Assembly (NCBI GenBank): GCA_050741915.1
Contig: JBOGEX010000032.1
Location: forward strand, 1 to 9,367
Source of the DNA: JACCTH01 sp050741915
GTDB taxonomy: Bacteria; Actinomycetota; Acidimicrobiia; Spongiisociales; ZC4RG35
DNA: 9,367 nucleotides
Reading direction: 5' to 3'
The position numbers and the translations under genes were made by a program. The notes under the pieces are model-generated. The model did not search any database. It saw nothing but the letters and a program-made list of their open reading frames with translations, and was not told the origin of the DNA. Below are positions 5,324 to 9,367 of this stretch, one piece after another (position 1 is the stretch's first letter; each line of letters begins with the position of its first letter).

Positions 5324-7114
5324 ATGAGTCATTACCGGTCGAACCTGGCAGACCTCGAGTTCAACCTGTTCGATGTGCACGGTCTCGGCGGCTACATCGG
5401 GGACGTGACCGGGTTCGATGTGGAAACTGCTCGCGACGTCCTGCGACAGGTGGAGCAAGTCGCGTCCGCAGTGTGGGCAGATGCTCTGATCTCCTCCGAT
5501 CGCCAGCCTCCCATCCTTCGTGACGGTGGAGTCGAGCTTCCGACGGCGATGAAGGGAGCGCTCGCGGCTCTGCGGGCTGGTGGTTGGGAAAAGCTGGGCC
5601 TGTCAGAAGAGATGGGGGGGACGCCTGTAAGTCATTTGTTGTTCTGGGCAACACAGGAGCTATTGCTGGGGGCGAACACCCCCGCCACGTTCTATGCCGG
5701 CGGGCCGCTTTTCGCTCGGGTCCTCTTCGAAGAGGGAACCGACTCCCAAAAGCAACTGGCTCGCCTGGCCATCGATCGCGGGTGGGCAGGAACCATGCAG
5801 CTCACAGAACCCGATGCGGGTTCCGATGTCGGGGCGGCAATCACCAGGGCCACCCATGTCGAGGGGGAGACCTATCACCTGGAAGGCGTCAAACGTTTTA
5901 TCACCGGTGGCGATCACGACGGAGCAGAGAACATCATCCACTTGATCCTGGCCCGGGTGGTGGGGGCCGGTCCCGGCACCAAAGGGCTATCGCTTTTTGC
6001 CGTGCCCAAGTTGCTGGTCGACGACGACGGCCACCTGGGAGCACAAAACGGGATTGTGGCGACTCGACTCGAGCACAAACTCGGGCTCAAGGGCTCGGCG
6101 ACCTGCGAGATGACCCTCGGGGCCGATCGGCCCTGTGTGGGCTATCTCGTCGGTGACCGACAGGATGGAATCCGCCAGATGTTTCGGGTCATCGAGCACG
6201 CCCGAATGACGATCGGAACCAAAGCCGCCTCGACGTTGTCCACCGGCTATCTCAATGCCCTCGATTACGCCCGCCAACGTGTCCAGGGTTCGGACCTGGC
6301 CCAGGCCGCGGACAAGTCGGCTCCTCGGGTCGCCATCATCCGCCATCCCGACGTCCGGCGCATGCTGATGATGCAGAAAGCTCACGCCGAAGGTCTCCGG
6401 GCGCTGTGGACCTACACCGCCTGGGTGAGAGATCAAGCCGATCTCCTTTCCGACCCTGCCCTGGCGGCCCGTGCCGAACTGCTTCTGCCACTCGTCAAGG
6501 GGTACTCCTCGGAGAAGGCCCATGAGTTGCTGGCCCAATCGCTCCAGGTGATGGGCGGCTCCGGCTACATCGAGGACTACCCGATCGAGCAGTATCTGCG
6601 GGACGCCAAGATCGACAGCATTTACGAGGGGACGACCGGCATCCAGGCGCTCGATCTCTTCTTCCGCCAGATCGTGCGCGACCAGGGCCAAACCATCGCC
6701 GCTCTGGCCGCGGAGGTGGCCGAATTCGTCAAAGCGGGAGCGACCGACGATCCCATCGCCGCCGAAAGGGAGGAGTTAGGGAGGCTCCTTGACGACACCC
6801 AGGCACACCTCGGTGCTGCCGTGTCCTATCTGGTTGCTTCACGGAACGAACCTGAGCATGTCTACCGAGCAGGTCTTCATCTCAACGCTCTCCTCGAATC
6901 GATCTCGGAGACAGTGATTGCTTGGCAGCTCCTACGCCATGCCGAAGTGGCTCGTCGTCTCATGGAGGAACGTCCAGGCGACGGATTCCTCATCGGCAAG
7001 GTCGCCTCGGCCCGCTACTTCGTCAGGCACGTGGGACCGAAGGCCGGGACCCGGCGACAGGCGATCGAAGGTGAGGACGGCGCCTTGATGACGATGCCGG
7101 ACACGGCCTGGTGA
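5324..7114 (+). CDS. FadE5-like acyl-CoA dehydrogenase (large, about 600 residues)
   Basis: This 596-residue flavoenzyme should oxidise acyl-CoA to 2-enoyl-CoA, the first step of beta-oxidation, in the cytoplasm. The N-terminus MSHYRSNLADLEFNLFDV and much of the body match my recall of Mycobacterium tuberculosis FadE5, a large-type acyl-CoA dehydrogenase with extra N- and C-terminal domains (PF12418/PF12806 style). Visible motifs are MQLTEPDAGSDVGA (158-171, FAD/substrate loop), KRFITGGDHD, LEHKLGLKGSATCEM, STGYLNALDYARQRVQG, and QVMGGSGYIEDYPIEQYLRD followed by YEGTTGIQALDLFFR. Glu435 in YEGTT occupies the usual catalytic-base position, so the enzyme looks active. It is first in a plus-strand string of five close genes and is divergent from TetR. 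The acyl chain length cannot be read from the sequence; FadE5 itself is reported to be broad in range. Confidence 0.93.
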   Translation: MSHYRSNLADLEFNLFDVHGLGGYIGDVTGFDVETARDVLRQVEQVASAVWADALISSDRQPPILRDGGVELPTAMKGALAALRAGGWEKLGLSEEMGGTPVSHLLFWATQELLLGANTPATFYAGGPLFARVLFEEGTDSQKQLARLAIDRGWAGTMQLTEPDAGSDVGAAITRATHVEGETYHLEGVKRFITGGDHDGAENIIHLILARVVGAGPGTKGLSLFAVPKLLVDDDGHLGAQNGIVATRLEHKLGLKGSATCEMTLGADRPCVGYLVGDRQDGIRQMFRVIEHARMTIGTKAASTLSTGYLNALDYARQRVQGSDLAQAADKSAPRVAIIRHPDVRRMLMMQKAHAEGLRALWTYTAWVRDQADLLSDPALAARAELLLPLVKGYSSEKAHELLAQSLQVMGGSGYIEDYPIEQYLRDAKIDSIYEGTTGIQALDLFFRQIVRDQGQTIAALAAEVAEFVKAGATDDPIAAEREELGRLLDDTQAHLGAAVSYLVASRNEPEHVYRAGLHLNALLESISETVIAWQLLRHAEVARRLMEERPGDGFLIGKVASARYFVRHVGPKAGTRRQAIEGEDGALMTMPDTAW

Positions 7115-7136
7115 GCCGCCGTCTACCGTCAGCGGC

Positions 7137-8249
7137 ATGAATTTCGCGTTTAGCGATGAGCAGGAGGAGTTTCGCCGGCAGGTTCGCAAATGGCTCGAAC
7201 AGAACGCTCCTTCGGCGGTTGTGCGCGAGCTGATGGAAACCGAGTCGGGCTTTGATCGCGAGCTCTGGCAGGAGACGGCCGATCTCGGTTGGCAGGGAAT
7301 GGCGATCACCGAGGAGCACGGCGGCGCTGGCTTCGGCTACCTGGAGCTGGTGGTCCTGTTCGAGGAGATGGGCCGATCTCTTTTTCCGGCGCCGTTCTTG
7401 TCGACGATCGGGCTCGCCATGCCCCTAATCAGCGACCTGGCCAGCGATGAGCAGAAAAAGAAGATGTTGAGGTCGATCGCCTCCGGAGAGAAGACGGTGG
7501 CCGTCGCCTTTACGGAACCGTCGGGCCACTGGGATCCCGGTCAGGTGGAAACGTCTGCCTCTGCCAATGGAAAAGACTGGATCATCGAGGGACAAAAAAG
7601 TTTCGTCATCGACGGGGCCAGTGCCGATGATCTCCTCGTTTCGGCGCGGACCGACGAGGGAGTCGGGGTTTTCGCCGTGGCCGGTGATGGCGCTCGGGTC
7701 GAAAGACGCGGCCTCGAGACTCTCGACCAGACCCGGAGGTTGGCGGAGGTGAGTCTCTCGGGGGCGAAAGGCACGCTGATGGGAGAGCCCGCAGGAGGAG
7801 TCGAAGCCCTGTCTCGGATGCTTGACAAAGCGGTGGTGCTCCTGGCCGCCGAGCAGGTCGGCGGCGCCCAGAAGTGTTTGGAGATGTCAGTCGACTACGC
7901 CAAGACCCGCCATCAGTTCGGTCGTCCCATCGGCAGCTTCCAGGCGATCAAGCACAAGTGCGCCGACATGCTGGTTCAGGTCGAGTCGGCCAAATCGGCG
8001 GCTTATTACGCGGGGTGGGCAGCCGCAGAGGACAACGACGAACTACCCACGGTGGCACCACTAGCGAAGTCGTATTGCTCGGAGGCCTATTTTTTCTGTG
8101 CCTCCGAGAACATCCAGATTCATGGCGGAATCGGTTTTACCTGGGAGCATGACGCCCACCTCTACTTCAAGCGGGCCAAGAGCTCCCAACTCCTGTTCGG
8201 TGATCCCGCCTATCACCGCGCCCGACTGGGTGACTTGCTCGGTATCTGA
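7137..8249 (+). CDS. Acyl-CoA dehydrogenase, smaller type, lacking the usual catalytic Glu
   Basis: This 370-residue protein is a normal-length acyl-CoA dehydrogenase fold. It has the helical N-terminal domain (FSDEQEEFRRQVRKWLEQ, then EEHGGAGFGYLELVVLFEEMG), a middle beta domain (AVAFTEPSGHWDP, where canonical members have LTEP-AGSD, then WIIEGQKSFVIDGASAD), and a C-terminal helical domain (RHQFGRPIGSFQAIKH at 258-273, IQIHGGIGFTWEHDAHLYFKRAK). At the position of the MCAD-type catalytic Glu (QIYEGT) it reads Q-L-L-F-G-D, with Phe354. The alternative isovaleryl-CoA dehydrogenase-type Glu position aligns by eye with Ala. Similar sequences in actinobacteria include subunits of heteromeric FadE complexes for sterol side chains, so it may be a partner subunit or act on an unusual substrate. 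It begins 22 bases after the FadE5-like gene with only a weak ribosome site. Confidence 0.9.
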   Translation: MNFAFSDEQEEFRRQVRKWLEQNAPSAVVRELMETESGFDRELWQETADLGWQGMAITEEHGGAGFGYLELVVLFEEMGRSLFPAPFLSTIGLAMPLISDLASDEQKKKMLRSIASGEKTVAVAFTEPSGHWDPGQVETSASANGKDWIIEGQKSFVIDGASADDLLVSARTDEGVGVFAVAGDGARVERRGLETLDQTRRLAEVSLSGAKGTLMGEPAGGVEALSRMLDKAVVLLAAEQVGGAQKCLEMSVDYAKTRHQFGRPIGSFQAIKHKCADMLVQVESAKSAAYYAGWAAAEDNDELPTVAPLAKSYCSEAYFFCASENIQIHGGIGFTWEHDAHLYFKRAKSSQLLFGDPAYHRARLGDLLGI

Positions 8250-8251
8250 GT

Positions 8252-8668
8252 ATGGCGATGGCAGCGGTCCTTCTTGGAGTCCTGCTTGTCGTTGGGGCGT
8301 TGGTTCTCTGGCAACACGCCTCACGGGGTAGAAGCGAGATCACTTTCGGGATGGAAGATGCGGTCGAGTTCGTGCTGGCCCGGCTGCCCGATGAGACACG
8401 GGCACGGGTTAAGGAAGGGGGAGTTCGGCGTGTTCTCGAGTGGGAGGTTTTCTACCTGCAGGGTCTTGCGCAAGAAGACCGGCGGGTGCCGGTAGAGACG
8501 GTGGCAGGCGCTTATGGCCCCGCGGTGGAATACATCAGGGGCGAAATTTCGGAACGACACGGCCTCGAATACCCTGAGGGTGACATCGAAGGGGTGCTGG
8601 CCTTGGGCGTGGAATATCTGGCGTCGATCGGGGCCATTGGCGAGGAAGTAGGAGGATTCGAAACATGA
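8252..8668 (+). CDS. Uncharacterised protein with one N-terminal membrane segment
   Basis: I do not recognise this 138-residue protein. Residues 4-20 are strongly hydrophobic (AAVLLGVLLVVGALVLW) and are followed by HASRGR. The positive charges after the segment suggest a single-pass anchor with the rest in the cytoplasm. The soluble part is acidic and looks mostly helical (MEDAVEFVLARLPDETRARVKEGGVRRVLEWEVFYLQGLAQED, later AGAYGPAVEYIRGEISERHG and GVLALGVEYLASIGAIGEE), with no cysteines or obvious catalytic motif. It starts two bases after the dehydrogenase stop and overlaps the next gene by four bases (ATGA), so it is almost certainly in the same operon and translationally coupled. A second ATG at 8258 is possible. 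The operon position suggests a link to acyl-CoA metabolism at the membrane, but this is inference only. Confidence 0.82.
   Translation: MAMAAVLLGVLLVVGALVLWQHASRGRSEITFGMEDAVEFVLARLPDETRARVKEGGVRRVLEWEVFYLQGLAQEDRRVPVETVAGAYGPAVEYIRGEISERHGLEYPEGDIEGVLALGVEYLASIGAIGEEVGGFET
8650..8655 (+). promoter_or_regulatory. Strong Shine-Dalgarno AGGAGG for the zinc-ribbon gene
   Basis: AGGAGG lies nine bases before ATG 8665 and twelve before the next ATG at 8668. It favours 8665, whose ATG overlaps the preceding stop as ATGA. It is the best ribosome site in this operon and lies within the last codons of the membrane-protein gene. Confidence 0.75.
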
Positions 8669-8967
8669 TGGTGCGGTGCGGCGCCTGCCGAAACCAGTTC
8701 GACGTACCCGGTCCGGGCCGCTTCTCCTGTCCGGTCTGTGGGTCCGTTAATGCCGTCCGGGCGGCACCGGGGGCGCCCCCACCCGCCGCCAATGGACCGG
8801 CCGCAACTCCACCCCCGCCTCGCCCTCCCGACCCCCCCTCTCCCCGGGTGACGTGTCCTCAGTGCGAGTTCACATTCATCGTCGGACAGGTGGCAGAAGC
8901 GAAGTGCCCCAATTGCGGTTCGACAGTGCCTACCGGGCTCCAGGAGGAGGCCCCCCCATCTCAATGA
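8665..8967 (+). CDS. Double zinc-ribbon protein with proline-rich linker
   Basis: This 100-residue protein has two four-cysteine zinc ribbons. The first is C5-x2-C8 with C22-x2-C25, and the second is C64-x2-C67 with C81-x2-C84. Both knuckle pairs carry Pro-x-Cys-Gly-like turns (CPVCG, CPNCG) as in zinc-ribbon and MJ0042-type domains. A linker of about 37 residues, rich in proline and alanine (35-60), joins them. There is no membrane segment or signal peptide, so it is probably cytoplasmic. Such ribbons bind nucleic acid or protein; no enzymatic motif is seen. The gene overlaps the membrane-protein stop by four bases and is followed after seven bases by the 67-residue gene. Its specific role is unknown. 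Confidence 0.85.
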   Translation: MMVRCGACRNQFDVPGPGRFSCPVCGSVNAVRAAPGAPPPAANGPAATPPPPRPPDPPSPRVTCPQCEFTFIVGQVAEAKCPNCGSTVPTGLQEEAPPSQ

Positions 8968-8974
8968 GCCCGCC

Positions 8975-9178
8975 ATGAGCCGATTGCGCCGCTTTCCCGA
9001 CAGTCGCTTCGTCGGCAGACGGGACGTGATGATCTTGTACGACTGCGACGACACCGAGCAGTTCGACGAACTCGCTAGAGCGGTAACCGACCACGCTCTC
9101 GACACGCAGAACAAGCTGCAGGCGTTTGCTCCGGACACCCTCCTTGAAGGCGTGAATCGGGGTTTCCGGCCGAGATAG
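8975..9178 (+). CDS. Uncharacterised small protein (67 residues), last gene of the operon
   Basis: I do not recognise this protein with confidence. It opens with a basic segment (MSRLRRFPDSRFVGRRD), then YDCDDTEQFDELARAVTDHALD, which is acidic and probably helical, and ends NKLQAFAPDTLLEGVNRGFRPR. It has one cysteine, no membrane segment and no signal peptide. ATG 8975 lies eight bases after the zinc-ribbon stop, consistent with operon membership, but no Shine-Dalgarno sits at the normal distance; the nearest purine run (8943-8950) is too far upstream. A shorter start at ATG 9029 cannot be excluded, but would discard the basic N-terminus. The clean high-GC codon pattern and tight spacing support a real gene. 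Function is unknown. Confidence 0.65.
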   Translation: MSRLRRFPDSRFVGRRDVMILYDCDDTEQFDELARAVTDHALDTQNKLQAFAPDTLLEGVNRGFRPR

Positions 9179-9190
9179 GTGAAGACGTGG

Positions 9191-9235
9191 GATGTGGTTG
9201 GTCAGAATCGAGTGTCCTCGCTCGAACCAACCATC
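9191..9235 (+). terminator. Interrupted hairpin after the operon, possible terminator
   Basis: TGGTTGGT (9195-9202) pairs with ACCAACCA (9226-9233), and TCGAG (9208-9212) pairs with CTCGA (9221-9225) inside it. The loop is 8 bases with a 5-base bulge on one side. It starts 13 bases past the last stop. No T-run follows, so it is a candidate only. Confidence 0.35.
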
Positions 9236-9311
9236 AAAGGGGTGGCCTTCCTGCGGACAATAAATGTCTCAGCTCCAGCCGAGTCGCCCCAAACCATTCC
9301 TTCTCACCACT

Positions 9312-9367
9312 TAATTCGGTCATTGACGAACGCATGCTGGCAAATTCGGTCGCGTGCGCCCGGTACT
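9312..9367. repeat. Second copy of the 30-base-period palindromic repeat, cut by the window edge
   Basis: This segment aligns without gaps to 3464-3519 at about 44 of 56 bases. It contains two direct copies of the 17-base motif, at 9312-9328 and 9342-9358, again exactly 30 bases apart, and ends with the same GCGCCCGGT loop-side sequence. Only the left half is present. If the element is complete, inverted copies should start near 9372 and 9402. Like the first copy it lies at the 3' end of a transcription unit. Confidence 0.72.

Noticed and set aside
5987..6691. 234-codon minus-strand frame opposite the FadE5-like gene
   Set aside because: It is a shadow of a strongly conserved dehydrogenase, with no domain and no independent start signal.
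8512..9138. 208-codon minus-strand frame opposite the zinc-ribbon region
   Set aside because: The plus strand shows two properly spaced four-cysteine ribbons and operon-type overlaps. The minus frame has no recognisable features.

Overview
The window looks like chromosomal DNA from a high-GC actinobacterium, possibly Acidimicrobiia or a relative, and probably an environmental genome. The clues are uniformly high GC, GTG starts, two LLM-class (F420/FMN-type) oxidoreductases, a FadE5-like acyl-CoA dehydrogenase of mycobacterial type, and a PF09826-type secreted beta-propeller. This assignment is inferred from protein recall, not from a search.

Layout. Positions 1-302 (minus) hold the N-terminal third of an LLM-class oxidoreductase that runs off the left edge. 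Upstream of it in the same direction (325-1347, minus) lies a six-repeat Kelch lipoprotein. Diverging from that, with start codons that appear to overlap, is a second lipoprotein of the PF09826 beta-propeller family (1337-3309, plus). Its reading frame is broken near 1910-1925. A 445-base gap (3310-3754) separates it from a convergent minus-strand pair and holds three inverted repeats. The middle one is a highly symmetric nested palindrome with four 17-base arms at exact 30-base intervals. The minus pair is a TetR regulator (5223-4669) whose stop overlaps by one base the start of a second LLM oxidoreductase (4669-3755).

Divergent from TetR, a tight plus-strand gene string runs from 5324 to 9178: a FadE5-like acyl-CoA dehydrogenase, a second smaller acyl-CoA dehydrogenase that lacks the usual catalytic glutamate, a one-TM protein, a double zinc-ribbon protein and a 67-residue protein. 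Gaps are 22, 2, -4 and 7 bases, so co-transcription is likely. The TetR/FadE gap carries two adjacent 12-bp imperfect palindromes that could be the TetR operator. The simplest reading is a TetR-controlled acyl-CoA oxidation locus. The last 190 bases have no gene, but begin a second copy of the 30-base-period repeat, cut by the window edge.

Most of the content is ordinary lipid metabolism plus secreted propeller proteins. The least explained items are the symmetric dispersed repeat, the three uncharacterised small proteins on the dehydrogenase operon, and the broken beta-propeller gene.
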